Below, one piece after another: positions 23,604 through 37,075 of a DNA stretch of 64,000 nucleotides; the first letter of the stretch is position 1; the number at the start of each line of letters is the position of its first letter. A program made the position numbers and the translations under genes. The stretch covers positions 84,342,501 through 84,406,500 of the forward strand of contig CM066734.1 in assembly GCA_033961575.1 (NCBI GenBank), given 5' to 3'. Source of the DNA: Aselliscus stoliczkanus. Its lineage: Eukaryota > Chordata > Mammalia > Chiroptera > Hipposideridae. The notes under the pieces are model-generated. The model did no database searches, was not told where the DNA came from, and was given only the letters and a program-made list of their open reading frames with translations.

Positions 23604-24330
23604 CATACACTCCCCATATATGATAAATGGGTGGTGGTTAGCATGAGAGTACATTTACATTTTGTTAGTTCTCCCTTTGCTTTTGTTTTGAAATTTTAGA
23701 CTACAGAATTATTTATCCGTTTGTGCTTTTGAAATGTACTTAGCTTTCTTAGAAATAAGAACTACAATAGTAAATATAATGCACAGTATGTTTCTTTGTA
23801 TTTAAAGGTTGATTTTTTTTTTAAGAATACAGTTAAAGTTGGTAAAAGCATGACATTGTTCCATAGGAGATATTGTTGGTTTTTTAATATTTTCATAAAT
23901 GAAGTTTATGCCCTAGCTGTTTCTTATGGAGGTGGTTTAGGACCCCAACTTAATCCCCTTGTTAATAGAATCTCTGACATAAAAAAGCAAATCTTTTAAT
24001 AATGCAGCAGTTGGCAGAATGGCAGCTCTCTTATGAAGTTCTTAATCAGAGATACTCAAAAATCATCATAAGACTCCCATAAAGTTTGTACAGAGCAAGA
24101 ACAATTATTCCAAATTCCTTACTGAGGCCAACATTTAAATCCAGCATTCGTACTGGATTAGTAAATGAATGCTACTGTTATAAAGAGAATTGCCTACCTC
24201 TGGATTCTGCTGTTACAATTATGTCATGATAATAGTTGTAAATGCTAGCTTTTATTCTCGGGTGAGATAAGTCTCTAGAAAATTGGGAATTATAAAACAA
24301 ATAGTTTGGCAAATAAAAATAAATTTCTGG
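23273..24330 (+). other. Probable NPFFR2 3' UTR and first poly(A) signals
   Basis: Sequence after the stop has no recognisable repeat other than an (AC)n run at 23563-23596. The first AATAAA hexamers on the + strand that I find are overlapping-region copies at 24312-24317 and 24318-24323, about 1.05 kb after the stop. These would be sensible 3' ends, but no transcript evidence is available and a non-canonical earlier signal is possible. Confidence 0.35.
23563..23596. repeat. (AC)n microsatellite in probable 3' UTR
   Basis: About 17 AC units, 290 bp after the NPFFR2 stop codon. Confidence 0.95.
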
Positions 24331-25755
24331 GCTTGGAACTACCATGTTTTTCTACTCATTTATATAGTTCAAGCTAAAAGCTTTGCAACATTATAGGCCT
24401 TTGAGAAAATAATAGTTGAGTTTTCAACTGAATTGAGTGATGTGATATTTGAATATGGAAGTGTTATTTCCTGCCACTAGGGAGGACAGCCTTTTGGAGT
24501 GTTACATACAGAATTTGATTCTATATTCCTGTGCTCTGGTTTACCAAAATACTATTTACAATTGGTGTACTTAGGCGTTGAAGGTTATTTTGTTAAGGAC
24601 TATCACTTTCTGACTGGCATTTCCACATTCTACCAGCACCTGAAAATCATCATAACTAAATCCCATACTCCTGTTACCACATGAAGGGTTAGTCTGTGCA
24701 GTGCTGCAGACAGCCATTTATGCTGATAATGGGGTGCATAAAATAAAAAAAAAAAAAAACTTTATTTCATGGATTCTGATGAAAGGAGAACTGGCATTGA
24801 AAATGCTCAAAGACCTAACCGAGCTCTCCTTCTTATTGACAGTTGGTTATTAAAGGGTGAAATTAGGGGTTGAGGTCTTCAATATGTGATCAGCTCATGG
24901 GTGTCTTCTGACTGATTGGAGCTGGAGTTACACAGAGATAGGAGTTCTGGCTCAGCACCAGTTGTCTGGGGTACGTGACAGTGGTCAGCAAGAGTCAGCA
25001 GTTTTCTATCTAGTGGAGGTTTTCTTGTTTCTGTAAAAACAAGTCAAGATATACATCAATATGTTATCAGCAAGTCTAGAGGGGGAACTAGTGCCCCCAA
25101 AGCCTGATTTATGTCTGAGAAAGTTGAGTTTGGTGAACATCAGGAAAAGGGACTCCAGTCTGGTATCTAGCAATCGAGAAACCTGGCGAGAAGGGGAGCC
25201 AGAAGGGATTCTGGCTTGGTTATTCACTCTTACCTGTTAGCTATCTACGTGTTACCACCTTCAACCCCTCACTATCTCTTCCCTGATGGTTGCAAAACTC
25301 TCTTCACTGAACTCCATCTTTGCTTTCAGTCTTAGTCTTTCAACAGCTGGCAGAGTCATCGTCCTGAATTAGAAGGTTCTCCTTTACGAAAACAACTTCA
25401 GAAGCTCTCTGCCTGTCAAAACACACACAAACACTCAAAGCTCACCACCTCCTGGCTCTCGTCTCCTGGTTGCAACTCCCACACAAATTGTTTTCTAAAC
25501 TCTAGTCAAACAGAGATGGTCAGCCTAGGTTATTGTTTTTTTGTTTCATTTATAACTTAATCTTTGCTTCACTCCCCTATCTGCCTGTCTACCCATCGTC
25601 CTAAGTCTATTAAAAAGCTACCTCTATCAGAAAGTCTGTTTGCATCCTTATAGCAGAGATGTTTACTCCCTCCCCTAAGCATTGTGTACCATTCGTATGA
25701 CAACTTTAATTGTATTGTAATTGTTCTGTCTTATCCTTGCAACTAGAATATAAAT
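24331..25755. other. Intergenic sequence after NPFFR2
   Basis: Contains an A-run at 24748-24761. The 24830-25250 part is less AT-rich and may be an old antisense LTR, but I cannot assign it. No gene seen. Confidence 0.35.
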
Positions 25756-25756
25756 T

Positions 25757-26090
25757 ATTTTTTTCTTAATTTTTATTAATTTTATTGGGGTGGCATTGGT
25801 AGTAAAATTATATAGTTTCAAGTGTACAATTCTATAATACATCATATGTATATCACTTTGTGTGTTCACCACCCAGAGTCAGTTCACTTTCCATTACCAT
25901 ACTTTGACCCCCTTTATCCTTTTCTACCTTCCCCCTACCCCCTTATCCTCTGCTAACTACTCAACTGTTGTCTGTGCTTATGAGTTTTTGTTTGTCTTGG
26001 TCGTTTGTTGCTTTCAGCTTTATATCCCCATATGAGTGAAGTCATATGGTTCTCTACTTTTTCTGTCTTATTTCTTCAAGGGCATGATGA
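25757..26090 (-). mobile_element. L1 3' end fragment, antisense
   Basis: aattttattggggtggcatt, caattctataatacatcata, gttcaccacccagagtcagt: a bat-type L1 tail in reverse. It serves as the uninverted reference for the rearranged copy at 41.9 kb. Confidence 0.7.
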
Positions 26091-26094
26091 ATTA

Positions 26095-26419
26095 GGCCTT
26101 ACTCATCTTTAGATGCCCACAATATGGATCATAATTACAACAGTAACAAATACTCAATCTTTTATTAAGCCTTACATGCCAGAAATTTTATATAATTTTG
26201 TATTTGATGTCAAACTATTAGATAAGTATTGTTTATTCCCATTTTATATATTAAAATTAGAACTCTTGGCAAGCTGAGTGGTTCAGTTGGTTAAGAGCTC
26301 GCTAAACAGTGCGAGCTCCGAGCAACAGGGTGGCTGGTTTGATTCCCTGCTCAAGCTGAGCAGCCGCTGAGCTGCCAACAGGTGGCAGGATGGCTCAGCT
26401 AAATATAAAAATAAACAAA

Positions 26420-26454
<35 letters not shown>

Positions 26455-26585
26455 ATAGAATAAAACTAGCACTCAGAGCCATCCAATAACTTATCTAAAA
26501 TTGTACAGCAAAACTCTGTACAGTAAGCTCTGAATAGGACACAGGTCCATTAGTTCTAAAGCCTGTGCTCTTTGATCAGATTGTA
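26095..26585 (-). repeat. MIR fragment, antisense, split by SINE
   Basis: Left part (ccattttatatattaaaatt) and right part (ccaataacttatctaaaatt...taaagcctgtgctctttga) read as one antisense MIR interrupted by the SINE at 26268-26457. Confidence 0.55.
26268..26457 (+). mobile_element. tRNA-derived SINE (ggcagctc family) with long (AAAT)n tail
   Basis: ggcaagctgagtggttcagt, ttaagagctcgct, gctgccaacaggtggcagga, tggctcagct, then about 11 AAAT units (26411-26457). Flanks aaaattagaactc and aaaactagcactc are a diverged target duplication. Confidence 0.85.
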
Positions 26586-28470
26586 CCTCTAGATGGAGCT
26601 TCCTCAAATGTTCCAACATCAAACATTTTTTTTACCTCTCAGTTTCTTAAAAGCACCCACAAGCAGCAGAGTTACTAGGAAAAGGAAAGAAACAATGTTT
26701 TCTCAACAAAATTGCAGGGGAAAGTATACAATGATGATCAATGCATAACTAATCTCAGACAATTTAGACATTTCATTTAGAAATACATTTGTTAGAACAC
26801 TTTTTTCATATAGCACTTTTACTTCTGTCAAAGACTACAAAAACAGTGAAGAAATTTAAAAAAAAATCAAAAAGAAAACTGGCTTTATGATGGAGATTTA
26901 GATGCACTTGAACTCCAGGTACTCTAGGTACTCTAGGTACATTTTCAATTTTGGAGTTAGGGAAGGCTAAGAATTGATATAATTTTAACAAACTTAAAAA
27001 CAAATTTTATTCCATTAATATGAGACACGATCTTTAAAGTAATACAGCTGACTTTGTAAGTTTCAGGTGAACTAGCTTTATTGCTTTGTGATGACATCAA
27101 TACTCGTAGTTTCTTCTCCAGTGTAATCCAATACTGTCTGATTAATTTAGAAACCTTCATAAAAGCCCATAGCGAGCTGTACAATATTGAGTAACAAGTA
27201 ACGGATCTTTATCCCCTTTACACCTTTAAAACACCAGTGACACAATCTGGATATCATAGCTTACCTTTTCTATAATGGCTGCTGCATTTGGTGCAGCTAT
27301 TCAACAGTGCCATCAACGGTTCTTTGTACCTTTACGCTCTTTCATCCTTGACATATTCTCTTTATTGCTTCATAGTTAAAGCATGGCTGTCACAAAAGAG
27401 AGAGTAAGGAGAAATGTCAGCCAGATCTGTTTGAGACAGCTGATATTTAAGCTACTTAGTGCTTAACAGATGTTTTCCCCCTTAGTGCTTAACAGATGTT
27501 TTCCCCCTTAGAGACCCTTACTATCAAAGAAAGTGGTATTTTAGCACCATGTTCTACAACAATGAGGTTATTACTCAAGAACATGATAGATATAGAATAT
27601 TTTATGACACATTTTTAATAATATTTGTTTTCAGTTGAAGTCCAGAATATCATATATGTACTCAAAATACTTTCCTTAGTTTACAGCTAACTTTACTCTG
27701 TGTCTTGCTTTATACAGCTTAAGATGGCTTCTAGGAAAGAAAGGAGTAAAAATATGCATCATGACTTTCTTCTTCATTGCTTTAAAAAAACATTTCTAGC
27801 TACCATTTTTTTTTAGGCAGTACTTTTTTTTCCTAAAGAATACTTATTTCATTATAAAAATTAAAACCCCTTTTGACTAGTAAACCAATGAAGATAAACT
27901 CAGAAGTCAGTTGTTTTAATCAAAATATAAAGCCTGGAGATTTAATGTAAATGTAAATGTGATTTTTCACATTTCCAGCAGTAATGATAGTGCAAAATGC
28001 ATTTGGTGCCCTTCTGTAGTGCCACTAGGTCAGTGTACATAGTCCCACCTTCATCCTTCCAGAGGACATTTATTTTGGGGGAGGAAGTATTAGAATGCTA
28101 ACAATGAGGAAGGTGGAAATATTCTATTTCATAGCCAATGGGCAAAGTAACCTAGACAGATGCTTTTGACTTTTCAAAGGGAGGAATTCTTAAGCAAACT
28201 ATGCAGAATCCTTGTTGTCATTCCAAAGATTCCAATTCAGCCCATTAAAACAGTCTGAATCCCACAAGGTAGCATGTTCTAAGCAATTATCAAACTATAT
28301 TATCTTAGTTGGCTTTTAGTCTAGGGATGGTACTTAAGGCAATCCTATTCTGTGGGAGTTATTATTTATTTTGAAAGAATATTTTTAAATGTACAATAAT
28401 ATATAATAGAAAGATGTTCCCAAATCATGCCATGTTGTTAATAGTAAATCTGGAAGGCCAATCTGAGATG
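26586..28470. other. Unannotated intergenic sequence
   Basis: No gene or repeat family assigned, apart from the exact 26-bp tandem duplication at 27455-27510 and a small repeated ggtactcta at about 26917-26940. Confidence 0.4.
27455..27510. repeat. Exact 26-bp tandem duplication
   Basis: The 26-base unit beginning cttagtgcttaacagatg occupies 27455-27480 and again 27481-27506 without a mismatch, followed by a partial ctta. Confidence 0.95.
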
Positions 28471-28479
28471 ATAGTTGCT

Positions 28480-28640
28480 TTGTATTAAGACCTTACTCTT
28501 TATATTCACTACTGCATTTAATTTTCACAATAACTGCAAGGTATATATTGCCCATATTTCACATAAGAGAAAATGAAGCCCAAAGAGACCAAATAAAGTC
28601 ACCCAACAAATAATTTTGAAACAACTGTTTAAATTCAGGA
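28480..28640 (-). repeat. MIR fragment, antisense
   Basis: catttaattttcacaataac, then tttcacataagagaaaatga and agcccaaagagacc: the MIR core in reverse. Confidence 0.65.
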
Positions 28641-28754
28641 GTGTCTAGTGCCAAAAACCATGAAAATAACAACCAATTTATTTTTTAACATCCTTTCAGG
28701 AATTCTTGTTTGCAGATAAACAAATCTCCTAAACTAAAAATAACAGCAATACTC

Positions 28755-28950
28755 ATTCAAGGCAGTTAGTATAGCTAAAAAGCACAGACTGAAGTTTGAA
28801 GCATTAGAGTTTTAAGTCTGCAACTTGCTAGCTGCATAACTATGGAAAATTTACTAGACTATTCCAAGGCTCATTTTCCTTATTGATAAAAGACAAATAA
28901 CACACTTATATTGTTTAAAGAGACTAACAGTATCTGAGACATATACAAAA
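28755..28950 (+). repeat. MIR fragment
   Basis: cacagactgaagtttgaagc, then tgctagctgcataactatgg and ctcattttccttattgataa: sense MIR. Confidence 0.65.
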
Positions 28951-31369
28951 TTGTGGCTATTGTCAATATAAGCAGTGAATAATTTCAAGATGTTTGATTT
29001 TGTATGTGCATAACAACTTATTATGTATGCCCAAAGACCAGAGTGCACAGATAGTCCATTAAGCCTATCAATGTTTAAAAGCCTTAAGTAGGCTTACTGG
29101 AACATAAGTAAATATTTTCCAGTCTTAAATACTTAAAATCAATCATGTTTCTATTAGAGCACATCTCATCTGGTAATATTCAACAATTATTTTCACCTTC
29201 ATATTTATGAAATTTTAGTTCTCTAAAGGAAATTATTCTTTGTATGTTCAGGTGTTGTGTTTTTTTTTTTTTATTATTTATGGTCTGTGTATATTGCATT
29301 CCATTGTGATGGTGCAACACATGAGTTATAGAAAGTGTATATGTCATTAGATAAATATTCTAAAACACTCTTTATGAAGACAATTTTGAAGAAGGTGAAC
29401 AATTACAAGTCATCTCTTTAAAGTTTTATTACTATAGTAAACAAAGTATTGTGGAAGCATTTTAATATAAATTTTAAGGCATGGAAATAAAATGATCTTA
29501 AACCATCAGCAATAAAACTATACAAAAATTATTGTAATTCTGCGATTTAAAACACTAAAGACAAATACCTCGTCTCTTTAAGGGAAAAAATTGCACGTCC
29601 TTAAAATTAGAAAGTATATAAATAAAACAAGTTAAAACCAAATTAAGAAATGAACAATTCAAATCATATAATTTCAGAATAGTGAAATTTAGTAACATTA
29701 TTTAATTTTGGTCAAGTATTTTGTTTTTATTCAAAACAAATATTAGTGATAGTGGTAGAATATATAGTTTTAAATGTAAGATTCATGTATGTAAACATTC
29801 ACTCCAATATAAAAAATTGTTATTCACTATGGTCCAGAGCAAACAGAAAAAAAAAAAGTGGACTGAAATGGTTCAAATATGGAAATTTTAATAAAAATAT
29901 CTCAGTGATATGATGTTAAGAGTAGAAAAAATATATATTGCAGTAAAACTCTGAGTTCAAATCCCAGCCTTCCCACTGATATTCATTGTATAACTTTTGG
30001 CATATTATTCAGTCCCCCTGGGATATTTACCAGAATTGCGTATAATCAGTACTGCCATTTATTGATATGTAGAAACAGAGACACAGAATTAGGAATCTGA
30101 AGGAAGCTTAGACAGCACCAAGTATAGCTCCTTCTTTAAAAAAAACTATATAGTTTGCAAAATATCATGAAGAACACAGACCTTGTAGCTTATAAGTAAA
30201 GGCTTAGAGGAAGTGGAATAATAGACTGTGACCTATGATAGATCTAATAATCTGTCCATAATTTAAATTCTACAGTAGAAGACTTTAAGGCTAGAAAAAA
30301 AAAATCCTTTAAAATTGCATCAAAATTATTTAAGTTAAATAAAATCTCCCCAAATGCTGAAGTTTCCTAAATTAAAATAGAAAACAAGATGTTTTCATTA
30401 ACAGAATGAATTTTCATTAGTTCAGGATTATATTGATGCTCTGTTTCCAAAGTTATTGGACTTTTCCATGTGTCTTAATAGAATTAATTTGTGAACATGG
30501 TAAAACTTTTAAAATATGAGGAGGAAAGGTATAATAAAAGCTAACATCAGAGAACCTTCGCAGTCTCTTCCAACTACATGATTATTGGCAGAGGAGGGCA
30601 GGGTGGTTGGAAGGTGTGAGGAAAATGTAGTTAAGGGTGATACTCAGTACAGCCTGGTGTTTTGCATGTGTATCCTTGCAACTCCCATAAAACTTGGTAC
30701 AGTCTCAAAAGCATCCAATTTGGTGTAAATAGTCTACAAACCTGAATCTCTGAGCTAAAGTACCTGTATCCTTCGGGGAAAAAATAATTTTGATTTTGAG
30801 GAAGAGGAAACAATGATAAATTCTATAGATGAGAGAAGACAGGAACAGGAAGTGTACAAAGGAAAAGCATTCCCCTAAAGAGAAATTGTAGAAAACTATT
30901 CCCTTGACTATAATTAAGGTTTTACTTGGAAAAAAGCACCTGCTCTTCTGATTGAAGAGCAACTTCTCAGAGCAACTTTTAATTAAGCACTGTGATGCCA
31001 CATTCAGCAGCATTGTTATTTCTGCATCTTTGGTCTTTTGATCACCCTGTTATGGAGATAGAGTCTTAACTTACTCAGCTGTGAGTTGACTGGTCTGTTA
31101 TGTCCTTACTGTAGTGCTGCTTCCCCTCAGGGCTGAGGTGCCTGGAAGGTCTTCAGTGTGGGAAGGACAGCAAGTCAGAGGTTCAGTGCCATTGTCTAAT
31201 CCTGGGCTGGAAAGCCCACTCTTTTCTTTATTCCTCTTGTTGAGAGTTCTTGAAAAAATTAATAAGGAAATGGAGCTTGGAACTTAACTCCATGTTATAT
31301 ACAGGCAGTGTGATTTCTTCTTTATGCTATCATTAGTTGCTTTAAAGATTATTGTTAACTAATTAACTA
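28951..31369. other. AT-rich intergenic sequence
   Basis: A probable MIR trace at 29945-30060 (gagttcaaatcccagccttc). Otherwise no supported feature on either strand. Confidence 0.4.
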
Positions 31370-31745
31370 AATAAACACCTCTGATCATCTAATATGTGTG
31401 AGGAGTTCTACCATATGCTGAAGATAAAATAAATAGAGCACAAGTTATGTCTAAGCAACTCAGAGTTTAGTGGAGAAGATAAGTTAACCAACAAATAGCT
31501 GTAGTGCAGAAGGGGAAATACATCTACACTGAACTAGACAAAGAATAGTAACAACTCAGAGAAGGCAGAATCTAGAATGTTCAGCTCTGCCTGAAGGAGA
31601 TAAGGGCATAATTTTTGAAGGGGTGACATTTAACTCAGATGCTGAGTGGCAGAGGCATAAACAGGTTGCAGGAGAAGCCATTCCAAGCTAAGCAATGTAT
31701 TGGACTTAAGATATGAGGAAGGAACCTGGTGTGTACACACAAGAG
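31370..31745. repeat. Ancient LINE-like fragment
   Basis: gagtttagtggagaagataa, then gaaggggtgacatttaactc and ccattccaagctaagcaatg follow the order of a common L2-type repeat (gaggtgacatttgagc...attccaggcagag). Confidence 0.45.
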
Positions 31746-33955
31746 GGAGAAATTCATTGTCACAGAAACATGACAGGAAGAAGAAGTCAGCATGAGGAAG
31801 GAAGTTGGAACCAGATTTAAATGGTCTTCTATAACCAGCTAAGACATATAGGTCTTCCTAGTACATATAGTCTCTAATTATTTCATTCTTTTTTCTTTTT
31901 CTTTTCCTATTTTCATGTTTCTCCTCCTTTTCTTTTCTTCCTCTTGAGAACTCTTCAGAATAAAACATGGCCACATTTAGGCACAGTATTTTGTTTGCTT
32001 TGGCCCTTCTGACAGTGGATTTAATTGAATAAAAATATACTTGCTGCCTTCACAGTCAACAGCGGTTAAACCCCTTTCCAATAGGAGTTTGTGATGTGTT
32101 TAGCTATATAGCTGATGACCATGGTCTGTACCAACTGATGACAGTTAAAGAAAAATGAGTTATGTTTAACCAATGAGCTGAGCTCAAATAAGAGAAATCT
32201 GATTTGTTTTCCCAGAGCCCTCCAGACTCAATCTGTAGACTCATTCTTCTCTGTCCTCTAAGGGCATCTCTAACAGTCCCACAACATCTCTAGTCATTCT
32301 CAGTTAACAAATAACCTGTTTTTCTGGGTATTAAAATTTTAGTCCAGTCAAGTGTAATTTAAAAACCCTCTTAAATTAAATTGCTTCCCTCCCAGCTCTG
32401 TTGCACACAAGGCAGAGAAACCTCAGTGGGCAATAGAAGTGTGATTGCCTTTTGATGTCTCCTTTCATCTCATTCACCAGCCAGCCAACTGCTAGCTATG
32501 TGTGACTCCTCTAGGATCAAGTAAGGAGACATTGGCACATTTGGGATGGAGAAGAGGTAGGGAAGCAGAAAATTTCTTACTTGATGTATGAAAATGTCTT
32601 ACTGTGATCTGGCTGCATGGGCTTCCTGTGTGACAAATGTACAGTTTTGGTTAATTTGTTGGTTAATTTATTCCCATATAGAATACAAGTGGCCATTCCC
32701 TGGCTAACGTCAGGCCTTGCCCCACTGGCCACTTTTGTGCATGCTCAGTGTCTGCTTTGACCCCACACACCCAGACTCATTTTTATTGCGGTTGCCTGGC
32801 TCCTGGTATGAAGTCCAATTGGCATCATGTCACTCAATAGATATTATTATATTTGCTGAATCAAATCAAAACAGATTGCTTTCATATAAAACTTGCTGTT
32901 ACAAACTTAGGTTTATGGACTAAAAGGACATTTTAAGAGGAAAAAATGTCCATACTCCTTCCTTTGGGTATTCACATTTGCTTTATCTCTGCCTCTAGGT
33001 CTCTTCCCCAGAGCTTTGTCTTGCTCCCTTGCCTTGGAAGGAGAATTCCCCAACCCACAGAGCTCTCCCCTGGGAGATATCAAAACTGAATTCTATGTTT
33101 CATTACAACTGTCCTAACCAAATAAAATTACTACAAAACTAGGAACTTTGGGGTATCTTGGTATACCAGAGCCTTAGTGAACCTCATGAAAGGCTGTTTC
33201 CCAACCAAGGACCTGTGGACTCATTCCCTTCTCAACACCATGTTAGTTTTCCAGTCTTATTAGCATATCCATCATGACAGCCCTACAGCAGTGTCATAAT
33301 AATGAGCAATGTGAACCAAGCATTCCTTCTACACAAAATTATCAAATGATTTCATGACAGGTTTTAATTGTAGGTTTAATTTACACAAAGAGTAAATTGG
33401 GGAAAAGAAATAATAATTTTGCTTTTAAACTAAATTGTGAAATACATTTACAAATTTTTGACAGATTTTGTGATTTTATATATACTCTGATACCATTGCC
33501 ATACAGTAAACTAAAATAAAGTTTTCAAAAGAATAATACAAAAAAACCCCAATTTACTATTGTGTACATTTTAATGAAATCTGTACAAATTTCCCCTAAA
33601 ACACTAAAAACATCTTTGTTTTAAAGTGTTGTGCTTAGCAGAGACTCTGTAAAAAAACAAGGTAAGCTAATTTTGACAATTACAGTGACTTCAGTTGATT
33701 CAAAATTAGAGAGTGTTGTGTGTGTATGCATTTGCATGCATGTGTTTTTCTGCAAAACCTCCAAATGTCTACCAGTATCTCTGCTAGAAGAAAACATTTT
33801 GAATAAGGTAGATTTATCATACCTTCCCAAGGTGTACAAATTCATTGATTTTATAATGTGAAAAGGCTTTAATTTGAAATTATCAAAGACATATTAGATA
33901 TGATTTTCTTTCTGATTTTGTTCCAAACATCTTCTACAAATCTATTTTGAAGACA
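31746..33955. other. Unannotated intergenic sequence
   Basis: No gene or repeat assigned. Short open frames in both strands lack recognisable motifs. Confidence 0.4.
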
Positions 33956-33959
33956 CAGA

Positions 33960-34200
33960 TTTAATTAGGCCATTCCCTGCTTATGGACTAATGATAATTC
34001 CCCAGCATCCACACAGTGAAACCAAGGTCTGCATGTATTCAAATGTACAAGGCTACTCTCAATCCATCAATGAACTACTTTCCAAAGCTCATCTCTTCCT
34101 GTTTCTTGCCACGTACCAGTTTAGCCCAGCCTCAAAGGCCCAAAGTTTTGATCAATCTCGAGCTTTTTCACATGCCTATTTTTCGCTCATGACATAGTTT
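33960..34200 (+). repeat. L2 3' region fragment
   Basis: gaaaccaaggtctgcatgta, caaggctactctcaatccat, then cctgtttcttgccacgtacc and cagcctcaaaggcccaaag match the order of the L2 3' end. Confidence 0.4.
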
Positions 34201-34609
34201 CTTAATAAGCACAAAACCAAGCAAAAAATAAAAAATGAATAAAATTTTAAAAAATATATTAGAACACAGGTAGACTAGTAATTCTGCTGGTAATCTTACT
34301 TTCTCTTTTACAGGCAAAATTAAGAGGGTCAAAAAGATCTTCCATGTGCAAGTACCACAGAATTAACCAATCTTACTGCCATTTATTGCTCATGTCCAGT
34401 TATCTAAGGGCAGACTTTCCACTTATGTACCAGCAATCATCTTTCTTACCTACTAAAAAAAAGCCTGTAAGTTTTTCTCTGAACAATCTTGAGCATTTTC
34501 CCATTCCTGTATTTCTGTATGTTATCTAAGGGCAAACTTGCCACTTGTACATTGGCTGTCATCCTTCTCACCTATTCAAGGACTTTTCATCTTGTGATTA
34601 TTCCCTCTC

Positions 34610-35010
34610 TCTCATGCATCATAAATTTCTCACCCCACTCTTTGCTGGAGTATGTCTTGAGAATCACACATTTGTATTTGCAGTCCTAAAAAGAAACAAA
34701 CAGAAACTTTCTCCTGTTTTCTCACTTCTTTCCAGGTCTCTTGGCTTTTCTATTCTGCAAAATCCTGTAGAGGTCATTTAAAGATAGTGTCTCCAATTCC
34801 TCTAGTGATTCTCCGTGGAGACCACGTCAGTCAATCTATTATCCCTACCACTCCCCTGAAAGTGCTCTGGAGATGGTCACCATTGACCACCATATTGCTA
34901 TCCAATGGTCCATAATCAGGTCTTATTGTGCTAGACCTCTCATCCACATTCTTGCCAATTGATCATTCCTATCTTCTGAAAATACTTTCTTCACTTAGCT
35001 TTTGAATTAT
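34610..35010 (+). pseudogene. L2-type LINE reverse transcriptase remnant
   Basis: The + strand around 34845-35010 (cactcccctgaaagtgctct...gaccaccatattgct...ctagacctctcatccacatt) reads with shifts as a decayed L2-clade reverse transcriptase. The stretch LDLSSTF then IDHSYLLKIL corresponds to the family motif around D-L-S-x-A-F-D-T-V-D-H. The catalytic context is degraded and frames are broken. An ancient fossil with no expected function. Confidence 0.55.
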
Positions 35011-37075
35011 TATCCCCAAGGAGTTCATCTCCTACCTTATTCACAACACATACCCATTGTCCTTTCTGGTACCTTTTTCCTGTTAGAGATCAGGACCTCA
35101 AATATTTTTTGCTGAGACTTAAATTTAATATGCCAATCAATAGAAACTTTTTTTTGATAATTAACAGAGTGATATGGTAAACTATGGAGGTGGTATGATT
35201 AGAAGATGAAGATTATTTCAGTTTATATGAAAGCAACAAACAAAAGCCCAATCCAGGAAAGAAAAAAGAATTCTTAAATTGTTTTGTGGTGGCTGTAATT
35301 AAAATGGAGAGATATATATTTGAAAGCTTACAGAGAGAAAAACTCATAATATTTGGAGATTGAAAGGCAGCGGGAGGAAAAAAAGAGAATAATCTAAAAT
35401 ATTTAAATTGCTATTTTGATAAAATAATCCAATATGTGTACTTTCGTTGCATGATTTGAAACATCTTTTGAAACTGCTTCATTATTTTACAGTCATAAAA
35501 CAATAACTGGGGCAAATGATTTGTAGGAGAAAATCCCATATAGTCAAGCAGGATCATGACAACAAATTAAAAATGCCTTGGCATACTATGATTTGTGGAA
35601 GAAATGGGTTGAAAGGGGTTTTTCTTTTTGCATGATACTGCTAATATATTGTGCTGAATGGGAAAGAAACACTTTCCTAGAAAACCATATTGCCTTTTTT
35701 AATTTAAAAATAAACATTTGGTATTATTCCTACTTCTGTCATTTTAAGCTTACAATGAGAACTGCAGGTAGTATGTTTACTCACTGTACTATTTTGGTTT
35801 ATCTCCAACACTTGATAGATATTCAGGACAACACAATGAAGAGCCTTAGCTGTTGTTTTCTATGTTTTCTGTGGGAATTAATTAGAAACTGTCTTACATC
35901 AGTTCTCAATTTGAGGTGGATGGTGAAAAAGGTCATTCTGACAGAAAGGACCATGTTATTGGCAAAGGAAAACAAATGAAGATTGAAGGGTTTTGTAAAA
36001 GTGGTAGGATAGCCTTTCAGTATAAAGTGTAAGTCCAATATGAGGTGGTTTCTTTCAAGTTGAAGAAAGCTTTTAATAAAATACTTGTTCTTTATCAATA
36101 CCTGTAAATTCTCTTTTAAAGCAGCAGCAAAGGTGACTATAGTATTTTGAAGTACAGACTAATATGGGTACTGGGGTGTTTTCTAAAATCACTATTCATT
36201 GGCCTGACTGCATTTGCAAAGCATATTGTCTGACATCTATTGATGTCTCTGTCTCTGAGTTAGAGAATGAAGAAACAATGCTGCCTTTTTTATTGTTCTA
36301 CATTATTTCCAGACACAAGGGTTTCTACTGACTATGAATCTATTACCCATTGAGTTTATTAGATTTCTGGTTCAGCCCTTCACCCAGTGTCCCTTTGTTT
36401 CCCCTCAAGTTGTGGGCCATGCAATGCCAGTCCACATAACAGTAGCATGGAAAATATGATTTCTTTCCACTTAACTCGAGTATACACTGGGCATATGTTT
36501 CTCCCCTTTTCACAGCAGCCTAATCATATCGTTCCCCTCAAAATCCAATTCAATCTGGACTCTTTCCTGAGAAACCCAGAAACAAATGATCCTTCCATTT
36601 TGTGGATTCTTATAGCAGGTATTGTGTGTAGCAGATATATTAGAATCTAACTATATGCTGTCATACATGTTTCGTAACTATTCCATAGGTTTTTCTCTGT
36701 TTCCCTAGTGAAATTATAAGCGTGTTGATTTAATGCTTATGGTTTACATAGGCTGGGCAAACCTATCTTTCATCCCAGGCTGAGCAGAGTAGGGAATGAA
36801 CATGTGCAAGTTCATTTAACATGAATAAGTTACATTATGCATAACAGCTGATTTCAGAACATAAGCTGGTAAAACCATAGAAATGCAAACCTGTCTGTGC
36901 ATATCTTCTTCAAGATGTTTTCCTCAGAATTTCTTAATATCCACTGTTGTGAAAGAGGGGAATGAGAATTAGGTTTCTGATGGAACAAAATTTTGAATTT
37001 TTTCTGGGGTTAGGTTAAATAAATGTCATATAACCACAAGAGGTTATAAGAACTCTGATTTCACATAAGAAAAGC
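35011..37075. other. Unannotated intergenic sequence
   Basis: Contains a 133-codon open frame at 35578-35979 with no recognisable domain; I do not call it a gene. No repeat assigned. Confidence 0.4.

Noticed and set aside
35578..35979. 133-codon open frame
   Set aside because: No recognisable domain, no splice or promoter context; length is possible by chance in 64 kb.
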